Source of the DNA: Medicago truncatula
Taxonomy: Eukaryota; Streptophyta; Magnoliopsida; Fabales; Fabaceae
Length of the DNA stretch: 64,000 nt
NCBI RefSeq assembly: GCF_003473485.1
Contig: NC_053045.1
Location: 64,543,994-64,607,993 of the forward strand
Direction: 5' to 3'
Of the stretch, positions 34,801 through 48,400 are shown in pieces (positions within the stretch are counted from its first letter, which is position 1; every line of letters begins with the position of its first letter). Below the pieces are notes generated by a model. That model did no database searches. It saw only the letters and a program-made list of their open reading frames with translations, and was not told where the DNA came from. The position numbers were made by a program, and so were the translations under genes.

Positions 34801-37800
34801 GTCTCGGTATACTTAAATCTTAAGATGCACTGTCAAATAATACTTCTATATAACTGTAAAATATATAAAATGGTTGTGTAGAAGATATACGAATATCCAT
34901 CATTTATTGTTAAGATCAGTTTTATTTATTGTTGAGTTTATCACTCCTTAATTTAAGTAGTTGACAGTATGCATTTCTCCTGTAAAAGGAGTGCTCTTCC
35001 TAATGTAATAAATATTCAGTTTTGTCATACTCATTCCAAGAGGATGTTTTCTAGAAGAACCAGTAGCGCCCTTGAGATCTGTAACCTATGTCATTTGTTA
35101 TCTTAGAGCACTTCTGTTACGACTGGTATCTATGACTTCATTGCTGTTTTTAAAGATATAGCACGATACAAATCTGAACATTGTTCCATAGGGTAAAGTT
35201 AGAAGAGAATACCCATTTTCGCATTAATAACTTAGCCACAGTTCTGTATATGTGTGAATATGCATCCAAATTCTAAAATACCCATTTTTGCGTTAATAAT
35301 TTTGTTAATAAGCTTTTTCAAGAGCAATATGATCATTCAATGCAGTAGTCACTTCAAGTTTTCCTTTAGTTAATCCCAGTTTTTACAATTACCTCATAAT
35401 TCATAATGTGTGGCACAAATTGACTGTCTTAACATTGACGTGCAATGCAGTCCTAAATGGTTGTTGAAGCAAGAACTGTCAAAGATTGTCAAATCCATCA
35501 ATAGGCAGTTGCGTGAGAAATCTATCAAAACAAAGGTAGTGGTCATTAAAAGTTGATATCCATTAAAGTCTCAAGGTTTTGATCATAGTTGTCTATGCAG
35601 GTTGGTGCCTTTTCTGTTTTGAAAGAACTTGTGGTTGTCTTACCCAACTGTCTTGCTGACCACATCGGGTCACTCATTCCTGGAATTGAAAAGGCATTAA
35701 ATGTAAGCAATATTCGAAAGATTTTTTTTCTTTCTTTAGTCACGCAGTTTTTCCTATTGCTCTTTATTTTGTCATTATTTTGCTTTTCAGGACAAATCAT
35801 CCACCTCAAATTTGAAGATCGAAGCCCTGATATTTACACGATTGGTATTATCTTCGCATTCTCCGGATGTTTTCCATCCTTATATCAAGGTAACAAAATA
35901 AGGATTTATTTGATTTATTTACTCTTCAAATTGGTTTCACTACTTGTATTTTAGGGGAAATGATAGTGCCTAAACGGATGCAATATACTATGAGGATACA
36001 TGTTATAAGTTATAATGAAATTCAACCCACTTGGGCTGGCCTGGTGCTGTTGGCTTGGGACCTTGGAGTGTGCTCCTCTCAAGGTCTCAGGTTCGATTCT
36101 CCCTGGTGCCAACTCGGTGTGCTAGTTTGGCTTCTTAAAAAAATAGTTATTAAGAAATTCTTAATTGTTATCAGCTTTTTTATTTTATTGTTCATTTTTC
36201 ATAGTTCACTTCTTTTTCTATTTACGTCTCTTAATTTCTATGGAATAAAAATATTTTAATTTCTAAAAGCACTGTTTTTTACTCAATAGACAATAGTTCA
36301 AGCTTTTGGTTTAATTGTTTTTCTGATGTGGTGTCATATCCTAGTTAACTGTGTTGCCACAACTACAATTTTTCAGCGTTAAACGTTATGGTTGATTTGG
36401 TCGTTTACTTACTGTGAATATATATACAACAGGCAGTTGTAAGTACTGTCTTTCCCTGCATTCTATGTTGTGTAGGCTTCATGCGAGAGTTTGTGTCTTT
36501 TATGAAATCGATTCCTCGGTTTCCACAGCAAAATCCTTTACTTATACTTGTTTTTTGACACACTTTATTGGTTTATATTTGTTTGTTAAATTCTTAAATG
36601 GAAGGAATGTTTTGGCAGTCAATGTGGACAATAATGGCAGTATTTCATAACTGTATTTGTTTCTGTTTTTAGGCTCTTTCTGCTCCTGTGCTATCAGCTG
36701 TTGGTGACCGGTATTACAAGGTCACAGCAGAGGCCTTGAGGGTGTGTGGAGAACTTGTTAGTGTTGTGCGACCTAACATTGAGGTGTGTTTATATATCCT
36801 CTTCGGACTGTGAAATAATGGTATACCTGCTTCTAACAGTCAGAATGGTATTGTTGTGTAGGGGTCTGGTTTTGATTTCAGACCATACGTCCATCCCATA
36901 TATAATGGCATTATGTCACGCTTAATAAACCAAGATCAGGATCAGGTTAGTTGTTTATTTTCTAGAATGACTGATTTAATGTTTTTATCATGCTTAATTA
37001 ACTTTTTCCTCTCCAGGAGGTTAAAGAATGTGCTATCTCCTGCATGGGCCTCATTGTGTCAACATTTGGCGACCATCTAAATGCAGAATTACCTGCATGC
37101 CTTCCTGTGCTTGTTGATAGGATGGGAAATGAGATAACCCGACTTACAGCTGTCAAGGTTAACCCGTTGTACTTTGTAATTTAAAATTCTATGAACAGCT
37201 TTGACTTGCAACTTCTGATGCAGAATGTAAATGGTATTACTATGGTTATAAGAAAAGGCTATAGGCTAATATTAGGAAAGTCGCCAGATCTAAGAATTAG
37301 AGTTTATCTGAAATATTAGAACGGCATCTGTGCTTGATTTTCTTTGCTGGTTGCCACTCCCTTCTTCACAAGATCCAGTGTTGGGGTGTTCGAAATCCAA
37401 ACTAACTGTTTAAACTTTAGATAGAGAGGTTCAGTGATTTGACAAAGAATGGAATTGAAGGTATGGTGTTATTGAAGAGATCTTTCTTAGCCTTGGACTG
37501 TATGTACCCATGTTAGGAATAGAAATAATGAATACAAACTGTTCCTCCCAAAATCTAAACAAAATGATTAGATACTGGTTCGGAGATTTGAGATAGATTG
37601 AAAGAGAAGATATGATGTTATTGAAGAGATTTTCCTTACCCTTGATAAGCATCTACCCAGGTTAGGAAACGAAAGGATGAATTCAAGCTGTAACTCTCCT
37701 GATTAAGGGAGCCTCAGCTCTCTCCTTCCAAAACCGATTTCCCACTAAACAAAATACCCATAATCTTCTCTCTAACTAAAACTCCCTTACTAACACAGAC

Positions 37801-40800
37801 AAACTAAGTGGTTAGGTTTAGTTCCCAAATTTTAGGATTTTGCTTCTACATTTTATATAGTTGAGGGGATTTTTAAAGCTGGCCATCCCTCCCTTTTATT
37901 GATTTCTATAAATAATTTTCTTTCAAAGCATTTCCTCGCCAACCTATTGTTTATAACTAATTCACGAAGTGCGTAGTGAACTAACAATATGTTCAATATA
38001 TCTCAATTATTTTTGCACACATTATTCATTGATGAACCTATTGCTCCAGTGTTGTTGACTTTTTATTTCTCTGCTTGAAGCAGGAGTCAGAAAAGGAACT
38101 AAAAACACTAAAATAAACAACATAAGAAGTTGGCAATTAATCATAGGTTTTAGGCTCTGCTTGATGCTATCATATAATCTTCACGAGATATTTTATGCTG
38201 CTTTACAATTTTCCCATGATTCCTTAAACTAAGTTAAGCTGTGATGATCCAATTAAGAGTTAAATAAGTCTATCACTGTATTGGTTAAATCAGTTTGTTA
38301 TAAATTTTGTTATGTACCTAAATACCTAAAATTAAATTGGGGATTGATCTCTCAATCCAAAGGGCAGTAAGTTGGTATGCATTATTTGAGAAAGCTATTG
38401 TGCTATATTTGTTATGCAGAAAACTATTTAGCTCGAGTGGCAGTTGTCTTTACTATCTGTGTTTCTTATGCAGGCATTTGCTGTTATTGCTACGTCTCCA
38501 CTTCGGGTAGATCTATCATGTGTCCTGGAGCAGGTTGTAGCAGAGTTGACTGCGTTCCTACGAAAAGTATGTAACTCATCTCACAATAAGCTGCTAATTA
38601 TCTTGTAATGTATTTTATTGACATTTCTTGTTGTACTTGCATTTGCTTTTGAAGTCAAATTTCTTATAGTTTCCCACCATAAGGATTGAAAAATTGAGAT
38701 TTGCTTTTGTTGTTCGCAAACAGGCTAACCGTGCACTAAGGCAGGCAACCTTGGGAACCTTGAATTCACTCATAGTTGCTTATGGTGATAAGATTGGTTT
38801 ATCTGCGTATGAAGTTATCATTGTTGAACTGTCTGGACTAATTAGGTTTGTCTTAAAATCTAGTATCTGTACATCTACACCAGTTATGTGGATTGATTGA
38901 CCCAGACTTATTTTTCTTATTTTTGCTGTTTGTATTTTAGTGATTCTGACTTGCATATGACGGCTCTTGCCTTGGAACTATGCTGCACACTAATGGGCGA
39001 CGAAAGGTCAAGCCAAAGTGTTGCATTGGCTGTTAGAAACAAAGTTCTTCCCCAAGCTCTAACATTAATTAGAAGCTCGTTGCTGCAGGGGCAAGCACTT
39101 TTGGTAATTTTATGCTTGTGACTTGTTGATTATTTTAGATTAGATAGTGATATGGCTTGAAAACTGTGAGTCAGTGGTGGGCACCTCTCACCCTACAAAT
39201 CGGTTGTGTGTGGTGTATATTGAGTTTCTCATTGGGTAGTGATATGCTTGAAAAGTGTTAATTAGCAGCGAGCATCTCACAAAATTTTGTGGGGGTTAAG
39301 TTAGGTCTAAACCTCAATTATAAGTTGAATAAGCATGACCCATTCTATATGTCTGATATTAAAAGCACACATGCTCAGATTGTTTTTTTGCTGAATGTGC
39401 AGGCTTTACAAAACTTTTTTGCTGCTTTAGTCTATTCTGCAAACACTAGTTTTGATTCTCTGCTGGAGTCGCTGCTTGGATGCGCCAAGCCTTCTCCACA
39501 GTCTGGTGGCATTGCTAAACAAGCATTGCATTCAATTGCTCAATGTGTGGCTGTTCTCTGCCTTGCCGCCGGTGACCAGAAGTGCACATCTACTGTGAAA
39601 ATGCTCACTGACATTCTGAAGGATGACAGCAGCCCCAACTCAGTAAGTTCTCCTCACGTATTTGTGCTCTGTAGTGATTTTTTTTTTAATAATCCACCAA
39701 CACCTATACAGGATCAGCATGCTCCAATTCAATTTGATCTTAAAGCGTAGAAATGGTGGACTGCTATTAGCTTTATCCCATTGCTTTCAGTTTCAATCCT
39801 CTCTTTTTTCCTATGTCTTGCTTTCTGTTTCTGTATTTTCAGAGTATAATAAGAAAATTTGAGTAGATCTTCAGAATATATTGTGGAACTATGCAATACT
39901 GTCACTTTCTCTATCTGAACTAAATGAAATACATCCCCACGTCAGTTTTCTTTTCAGATTATTTCTTGTTTTTAATGTACTAATCATTATGCTTTTTCTC
40001 TTTCAAAGGCTAAGCAGCACCTTGGCCTTCTATGTTTGGGAGAGATTGGTAGAAGGAAGGATCTAAGTGTACATGCACATATAGAAAATGTTGTAATTGA
40101 GTCTTTCCAATCTCCTTTTGAAGAGATAAAGTCCGCTGCCTCATACGCCCTTGGTAACATTGCTGTTGGTAATCTTCCCAAGTACTTGCCATTTATCTTG
40201 AATCAGATTGATAATCAGCAGAAGAAGCAATATCTCCTGCTTCATTCTTTGAAAGAGGTACGTACCCTTGAACAAAGAGTGTGTGTTTGTGTATAAATAA
40301 TATGTGATTATGATGACTTTCTTAGGTGCTCTGATACGTAACGGAATGGGGATCTTTCTCTTGTCCTGCCTGGCAGGTAATTGTGAGACAGTCCGTAGAT
40401 AAAGCAGAGTTCCAAGAGTCTAGTGTTGAAAAGATACTTAATTTGCTCTTTAACCACTGTGAAAGTGAGGAAGAGGGGGTGCGCAATGTTGTGGCTGAGT
40501 GTCTCGGAAAAATTGCGCTTATTGAACCTGTAAAACTTGTTCCTGCACTCAAGGTATCTGAACTTTATCTTGGTACCCTGTACTATTAGCTTGTGACTTG
40601 CATATTTTATATTTGGTGGTTATGTTTGTATATTCTAAATTTTTTATAGGTAAGAACAAGCAGTCCAGCTGCATTTACTCGAGCTACTGTTGTTATAGCT
40701 GTGAAGTACTCTATAGTTGAACGTCCGGAGAAGATAGATGAGATCATATACCCTGAAATATCATCATTTCTGATGCTTATAAAGGATAATGACAGGGTGA

Positions 40801-42523
40801 GTTTTTAATCAACTTTCTGAATGTTGATAAAGTAATGTAACAATTTTCTTTGGATGTGGCTTTTCTGAAGTAAGAGTCACTTTATAGGAAAAGTGAGTAG
40901 TTAACGGTACTGATTAAAATATGCATGCTACAAACATTTTTCCCCCCCTCTTAAAAATTAACCGCTAACATTAATGAAGTTATTTAATTACTAAACTTTG
41001 ATTTCCAAATCAATAGCTATAACACTTTTTTTTTTTTTTTTGAATTATTTTTGGCTTATTGGCATATTGTTTTGTATCAACATATTGTTGCTGATTTTTA
41101 CTTTGAACATGCAGCATGTTAGGCGAGCTGCTGTATTGGCTCTGAGCACATTTGCACACAATAAACCAAACCTCATCAAGGGGCTTCTTCCCGATCTGTT
41201 GCCTCTTCTTTACGATCAAACAATTGTTAAGGTAACCTGTATTACAACTTTCTGTTTTGTTGAATTCTGTTGATTATACGACATGACTATAATCGTAACA
41301 TTTTCTTTTCTTTATGCTATGTACTTTCTGAAGTAATTTTAATATTTATAATGGCTTGATACCTGATTCTGATTTTTATAATGAATTTCTGACAGCAAGA
41401 ACTGATAAGGACAGTTGATCTTGGCCCTTTCAAGCATACTGTGGATGATGGGCTTGAATTGAGAAAGGCGGCTTTTGAATGTGTAGATACTTTGCTGGAT
41501 AGTTGCCTTGATCAACTAAACCCCTCGTCATTCATTGTTCCTTATCTTAAATCTGGTTTGGATGGTGAGCCCTAATTATAATCTTTCTCCCAGCCTGGCT
41601 AATTACATTTCTTTTTCATGATTCCCATATTTAATGTTACTTTCATTTTCATATTGCAACTTCTAACATATTTGCTTTACATTTACTCTTCACCCATTTG
41701 TCCAAGCATTGGGAACTTTATCATGTTTATCTGATACTCTATAAGCTTATTAGGACCTGATCCTTTTGTATACCAGTAGGCCCTGCATACAGCAGGAGCT
41801 CTATAGCTCCAGGCTGCCTTTTTGTTCCACTAATTTTTTTGAACATGTTATTCTATTATTTTTGCTTCTGGACTTGTGTTGATAATCCTACTTTATGCGT
41901 GTGTGTGCATGTGACTGTCTTGGTTCTAATTCTTTCATACTTTGTTTTTTGTATTTCAGATCATTATGATGTTAAAATGCCTTGTCACCTGATTCTTTCA
42001 AAACTAGCTGACAAGTGTCCATCTGCAGTGTTGGCAGGTTTATGTTGCATATGTTGAAGTATTTAGATCTCATTGTATTACATTTCTCTTTTTCTAATTT
42101 GAAATGTCACCTTTCAGTGTTGGATTCATTGGTGGATCCTCTCCACAAGACTATCAACTTTAAGCCAAAGCAAGATGCAGTCAAACAAGAAGTAGATCGC
42201 AATGAAGACATGATTCGAAGTGCACTCCGAGCTATTGCTTCTTTGAACCGCATAAGGTTGGTATATTGTGCTTTATGTAAGTCAGCTATTTATTGTGCAT
42301 GACTCGTCTTTTATTGATGCATAATATAATCACCAAGTGTTTTCTGTTTGTTGAAAATGCTTTTGTCCTTGCACGTTCATGTTTTTTCTGAAAAGTGATT
42401 TCTTTTTTTGAATTTGCATTATGCAGCGGAGGAGATTGCAGTGCTAAGTTCAAGAGCCTTATGAATGAAATATCAAAAACACAAACTCTTTGGGATAAAT
42501 ATTACTCAATCCGCAATGAATGA
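31830..42523 (+). CDS. CAND1: CAND1, cullin-associated NEDD8-dissociated protein 1
   Basis: Encodes the HEAT-repeat protein that binds unneddylated cullin-RBX1 and exchanges substrate receptors on SCF ubiquitin ligases; in plants it is needed for normal auxin signalling. 27 coding exons: 31830-31865, 31976-32356, 32449-32614, 33071-33200, 33596-33710, 33822-33979, 34087-34210, 34500-34550, 34629-34711, 35451-35535, 35601-35702, 35791-35889, 36673-36783, 36862-36945, 37017-37157, 38474-38566, 38724-38845, 38941-39103, 39403-39642, 40009-40257, 40377-40553, 40650-40796, 41115-41231, 41396-41564, 41960-42037, 42118-42256, 42427-42523. They total 3657 nt (1218 aa), matching the family length, with no frame break. 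N-terminus [20 protein letters not shown]; an acidic loop [14 protein letters not shown] at the exon 6 end; C-terminus [12 protein letters not shown]. Intron 9 has a GC donor; all others are GT-AG. A SINE sits in intron 12. Confidence 0.97.
34712..35450 (+). other. GC-AG intron 9 of CAND1
   Basis: Exon 9 ends ...GAAACGAG and the intron starts GCTAGTGG; it ends TGCAATGCAG. Only this junction keeps the frame (T-S-P-K-W across the splice). Using the GT five bases further would place a stop directly after the junction. GC-AG introns are a known minority class. Confidence 0.8.
36017..36160 (+). mobile_element. tRNA-derived SINE in CAND1 intron 12
   Basis: The core at 36024-36153 has pol III promoter boxes: an A-box-like GGCTGGCCTGGTGCTGTTGG and a B box GGTTCGATTCTCC, with GGGACCTTGGAGTGTGCTCC between. 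It ends in a short A-rich tail (CTTAAAAAAATAG...). A direct repeat GAAATTC at 36017-36023 and 36154-36160 fits a target duplication. I recall similar SINEs from legumes. It is same-sense to the gene and lies well inside the intron. Confidence 0.7.
37419..37705. repeat. Diverged tandem duplication in CAND1 intron 15
   Basis: Two similar segments of about 130 bp (about 37419-37552 and 37575-37705) share TGTTATTGAAGAGAT, TTAGGAA and ATGAAT...CAA(A/G)CTGT in the same order. They have diverged considerably. Origin unknown. Confidence 0.5.
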
Positions 42524-45408
42524 TGCAAATCCACAGTTTTTAATTTCTCATAGTTCAGGACCGAGTGATATGACATCATCGCCTGCCGGGGAATGCAACT
42601 AGTGATATGGTGATTTCAAAACTCATTGATACAAGGGTCTGGAAAACTAGTAGTCATTTCTTGTACAGGATGAAAGATTTTGCTTTTTTGTTGTATTTGT
42701 ATATCTTTTAGCTACATCATCTGATGATCAATTGCTGCCCCCTAACATCCTCGTAGAAAAATTGAATGCTGAAAAAAGAAATTAATAGACATTGATGGAA
42801 TCCCCGAGATATTTTTCCGTAAAACTTTTCATCTTCTCGAATCATTCATTGTTGTTTCCCATACATATTACGGTTTACTGTCATTTTCTTTCCCCCTTTT
42901 TATAGTTTACTGATAGGGTTTTTTTCCCGTTGAATAGATATAGGGTGGGGAATGCTACAATACAACCGTCACCGTCACATTTTACGAAGGAGCATTTGGC
43001 ATGATGCACCTTTTTGAAATGGACACAAAAATCCCATCTTTCCTTTTTAAAGCTGTGTTTTAACAAGTGTGTAGTTTTGTAATGAAATATTTAATTGTCT
43101 TTTAAATCCATTTTTGTATAATTTCCCCTTTTCACCGATTTATTCCTCACCTAAAGTTTCGAGATGCTGTTGCAAGGTCAATAGCTCCGTGAATTCTCAG
43201 TTTTTTCTAGAAACAGCTAATTAAATTATTATTCATTTTTTTTTTTTTGAATTTTAGTCCTTGTTATTTTTTTTATTGGATTAAAGGTACTTTTTTTAAA
43301 AATAACAATAAAATAGGGATAAAAATTAAACCGTTTTGTTCTAACCCTCACATCACTCCTATTTTTGTCACGCAAGTTTCTTCCTTTTGATCATGTAATT
43401 GTATGTTTTCATTTGCCATAGAAGTAGAACTTCTTGGTGCGGTATGGGGGAGAAAGTTGATTTTGATTATTGGATCAAATAGACAACATGGTATTATCAT
43501 AGACTATTATTAACACTAGCTAGATGATGTATTATTGAGAGGGTAAGCTATAAAGTTTTTAATGATTTTCATATCGCTTACGTGTGGTGTATAGTTTGTA
43601 GCAGACAAAATTACTTTGTTTTGAAGGAAAAAAAAGGTAATTTTATCAAGTGTATGCTGCAAACTATACTTATGTGGGTGTCAAGCGAGACACCTACATG
43701 CATACTCTCTCCTCCATTCCCCACTCTTCACCACCGGAAATAGCATCAAACCCACCGTCTCAAATCTGAATCCATCACCCTCTTCTTGCCATTGACCACC
43801 ACTGCCCATTGTTGCCGGAGCATAGGCCTAGATCTATACACCTACATGCATACTCTCTCCTCCATTCCCCACTCTTCACCACCAGAAATAGCATAAAACC
43901 CACCGTCTCAAATCTGCATCCATCACCCTCTTCTTGCCGTTGACCACCACTGCCCGTTGTTGCCGGAGCATAGGCCTAGATCTATGAATGAAATAACTTT
44001 TTCTCTATTCTATTTTCATTTTCCAAGGTCTGTTATGGTGATGAATGTTGTTGTTGTTTCTAGATCAAAAACTTTTCTCTTGTCTATTGTTAGATCTGCG
44101 CCAATATTGAATTATTGATTGCAATATTTTATTTGCAAGACTAATCCATTTCTTGTCATTTATTTGTGATAGTTGAAGAAGAATAATCAAATAATTTAAG
44201 ATAATATGATTTATGCTCTCCTGTGATAGTTCAAGATCCTGGAAAAAAGTCTGTATTCATGAATGATTAGTTGAATGGATGGATATAAGAAATACGGAAG
44301 TAGCTCTTGTTCCTCTGTGTTACCAAATCAAAGCTCATACGGAGTTGGGAATTGGTTAGTTGAAGAAGAAAATTTATTTATTTAAGAAATGGTATAAATA
44401 TAATTACCAGGCATTTTTGGTCATATTTGATTTTGAGCATGTTGACTCGCAATCTCATTGAATAATGGTTACGGTTCCTGCTTAAATGTAATTCAAAAAC
44501 AACTTCTCATATTCAAATTACCTAAATCATAAACTTAATTATCAAGAAATTTAAAGAATATTCAAATTGTAGCACCTATTAGAAATTTATGTAGAGCATC
44601 TCGTGTATTCATTTAGTATCTTCTATCAATACAAAATTTATCTTCAGGTTGAGCGTTTTGTATCTTCTATGGCCTTCATCAAGATTCCTAACATGATCTA
44701 AAGAAAAGTATTGTGCCTAAATGAAGAGTTTGGCACTCTGCTTGGACACGAAAAGCATATATAAGTCAGAAAGGTTAGAGGTCTTGTGGATGCTCTGAAG
44801 TCAATAAAAAATTGCATAAAGTCAATACATCTTCAAGCTACTGATATCATCAGAATGTTCAAGCACCATGACAATTGGACATGTTCAGAATAGCATATAA
44901 GAACAATACTTATTTGACGTGAATCACAACTATTAGTTCTTCATATTTCTTTCATATGCTAACTTGGACAATTAATTATAAATCAACTTGCTAAAGACTC
45001 AGATAGAGCGAATATCAAAACACATATTATAAACCATTTGTGTAGTGAGTTAGTGTTGTATTGTTGATACAAACAAAAACCTTTGGAAGTTTAAAAAAGA
45101 ATGAATTTCATTCAATTTTGGTTACCTAACTTTCATTTATGCATGAAATTGGTCTACCATTGTTAAAATTCAGTTTTTTGACCCATGACTCAGATTATTC
45201 AAAACCAAAAGATATTTATTTGTTTATTAATCATGTTAAATTGGGACAATATCCATGTAAATTGCACATACATAAAAGGACCAAATCAATAATCTTAAAA
45301 TAGTCTCGAAACAGTTCACTTGATAACATGCATTTTTGTCTGGCATCAAACAGCCTCTACAGTGATTGGTTTGAGCATGTTACATACATACAATCCTGGT
45401 TTCTTAAC
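42524..45408. other. Convergent intergenic region between CAND1 and SPF30
   Basis: Contains the 3' ends of two convergent genes. A 148 bp tandem duplication is at 43691-43985. I see no other gene. Its 5' part up to about 42800 is likely the CAND1 3' UTR. Confidence 0.45.
43691..43985 (+). repeat. Tandem duplication, 148 bp unit, two copies
   Basis: Copy 1 starts at 43691 and copy 2 at 43839; both begin CACCTACATGCATACTCTCT and end GCATAGGCCTAGATCTAT. They differ at only a few positions, so the duplication is recent. The unit is CT- and CCA-rich with GCCGGAG and resembles a 5' leader, but it has no assigned function. Confidence 0.9.
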
Positions 45409-48400
45409 CTAATCATCATTCTCGATTGTACCATCCTTCAGATGAAAATGCTTTTCTCTTCTCTGGAACTCTGTCAGACCTTTCCCACTTCCAGTCACAC
45501 CAACCTTTCCTTGAGGATCATCAGGAGATTTAAAAATACTCTCACGCTTCCTTCCGGAGAAGAAACCAATCTTGAAGCAAAACCACATTGAATACATCAC
45601 AAAAGAGAACAATTATATGAAAACAACGTAAACATAACAAACTAAATTTATATAAAACACAAATACCAGTGGATTGTGAAAATTCTAGAGATCGGGCCTT
45701 ATATTCTTTTTTCGATAAATTCAACAACTTCTCCAGGGTTGATGGTATTACTTTTCCTCCTCATTCCAATCCAACTTACAACCGATTCAAGGGGTAAATA
45801 GATTTTTGAAATTTGGCTAAAATATATTTTCCCATGGAATTTTAATCAGAAAAAATCATTTGATTATAATATATATTATAATTCATCTGACTTCCAACTT
45901 AATGACTGCAATGATACTTCTCTCCTGTGGTAAATTCAGGCTAGAACAAATTCAACTCAAGATAGTAGAACAAAACATAAAATTCTTCACTAAATATATA
46001 AGCTGACTCGTATGTTAGGATGGTCAAAAATGGAGGTGATAGAACATTCCCATTAGTCACTTTAAGACATCCAAAATAAATTCCTACATTCTTGCATAGA
46101 AACTACAAGCTCTGAAACTTCTCAACACTAAAAGAAATGAGTGACTAAATAGTAGAGAAATTGAGAAAGGTACCTTTTTTGCTTTTCCCTTGGTTGTCTG
46201 GAACTGCTGCCAAGCATTTTGCCGCTTATTTTGGGTGACTTCAAGTTGTTCCATCCGCATCTTAGACTTAAAGGCATGTATTTTCTTACGTTTGGTAACT
46301 TTCTGTAATCATCAAGTTAGCAAACATGTCATTTAGGGAATCCTAGAAAACTGGCAGATAAATTTGGATTAAACATAATAATTTCAGAACCCACTACCAA
46401 GAAATACATTTGCAGAAAAACAAACACTTCACTAAAATTAAACAATAGAACAAGAGATCAAACCAAGGAAAATATTTATTAAGACAGCAGTTATTTAATA
46501 CTCCCTCCGTTTTTAAATATAAACAAATTTTACTTTTTAGGTTCACTCAATTAATGATGTATGTGGTTCATAACATGGACTACATACATCATTAATTGAA
46601 TGAACCTAAAAAGTAAAATTTGCTTATATTTAGAAACGGAGGGAGTAAGATTTTTATTATCAAGTGAAAATTTCAGCACACAACTCACCACATCCTCAGG
46701 GTCATCAGGCTCTATACGAAGCTTTGCAGGTAGACTCCGTGACTGAAAATCAACAGATGCCGCTTGCGCAATTTTCCGTTTGATAGCCTGCTTTGTAGCT
46801 TCAGCAACTCGCTCAGCTTCAACCAAAGGATCAACAGTTCCTTCTTGAATTGGCCTTATGTTAGCGGGATCTACCTGTAATAAGCAAGCAACATATGAAG
46901 TTTACCTTGAAAATCAGCAACTAAAAAAACCACTGGAGTATTTTTTTTTTAATAGGGTTAAATATGTTTAGTCCCTACAAAATATCCATTTTTATTTTAG
47001 TCCTATAAACAATTTTTAGCCCCTACGTTTTATAAAAACGGGTACTTTTAGTCCCTCTCTAAGGAGTGCAGAGCACTTGTTCATATAAAAGGTAGGAAAC
47101 TAAAAAGGGTCCAAAAAATATATATATAGGGATGAAACTAGACAGATTCATAATTCTATAGGGATTACAAACAAATTTAACCCTTTTCAATGGCAAACAA
47201 TAATGTTTTAGATGGTAATTGATACATTCTGTTGATGCTGAGTGAGGAATGTTAAAAATTAATTTCTCCAGTAAAATACTTTATTGTGTTCTTTCCATTT
47301 CATCAAGGTGCTGCAAAACAATTCAATGCACATGCATAGTAGCACGCAGTACAGGAATGAAATTTCTCAACTTGGAGGTAAGCCTCCCTAGGATAAAATG
47401 ATTCCTCTACTTCTTTTCTGAACTAAACAAAAAACTAAAAAACGCTTCAATAAACGTGATGGCATGCGTACTACTTGATATAACCTGTTACATGATTTGA
47501 TATTCATTCACAACATTCAGAAAATTTGATAATGAGTTTGTGTTTTTGCAAACCAAATAAATCATGCGCTCATGGCTCATGTTATGGAGCTAAATGCTGA
47601 AGAAAAAAACGAAGATACAACATAACAATATAGATGCAATAAGTTGGAAATGCAATTGTGGGTTTCTTTCTTAATATCGTCGATGTTAAATATGGATCCA
47701 GCAAAAAACACATAGAACTTTCATTAGAACTTAATCCCTAACCCTGTTTCTCTAACATGGAAAGAAAATACAAGGTACGACATAGATAATGAAATGGTAA
47801 ATAAATTGGAGGAAAATGTATGCAGATGTAATGCAGGGATGCATCAAGTGGCTGCGAAAGTATACCTCTTCTTTATTACCCCAAGTGTCATAGCTGACAT
47901 AATAACCATTTGGTGTGTAAGCCTCAACGGTTGCATCATACCAATCCCCATCATCACTATAAACAGCCTGAACTCTGGTGCCAACAGGAAATTGGTGTTG
48001 ATGATCAAAGTGGGTATGAAGGTCCTAAAAAAGAATAAAATAACATAGAAAAAGATGAGTAATGAATTGATTACCAATGAATATGAATGAATAAACAAAT
48101 TACCAGTTTATTGTAGGTGGGTGTTGGAGATTGGGTGGCAGTGGATATTTCATTTTGCTTAGCAGTTGAAAGAAGTTCTTCAGTCAAAGCAATGACCTGT
48201 GTAGTAGAATGTTAGGAGACATTGGAATTGGAATAGAAAATAGTGAGAGTGAGATGATAGATATAATAAAGAAAATGAATTAATGAATTAATGTTGTTGT
48301 TGTTGTTGTAACTTAGAAAGAATCTCTGTCTGTAATTGTTTGTGTGTTGTATCTATCTCATCTGGCGGACATCAGGACAGGACCTGCACAGAAGCAAGAT

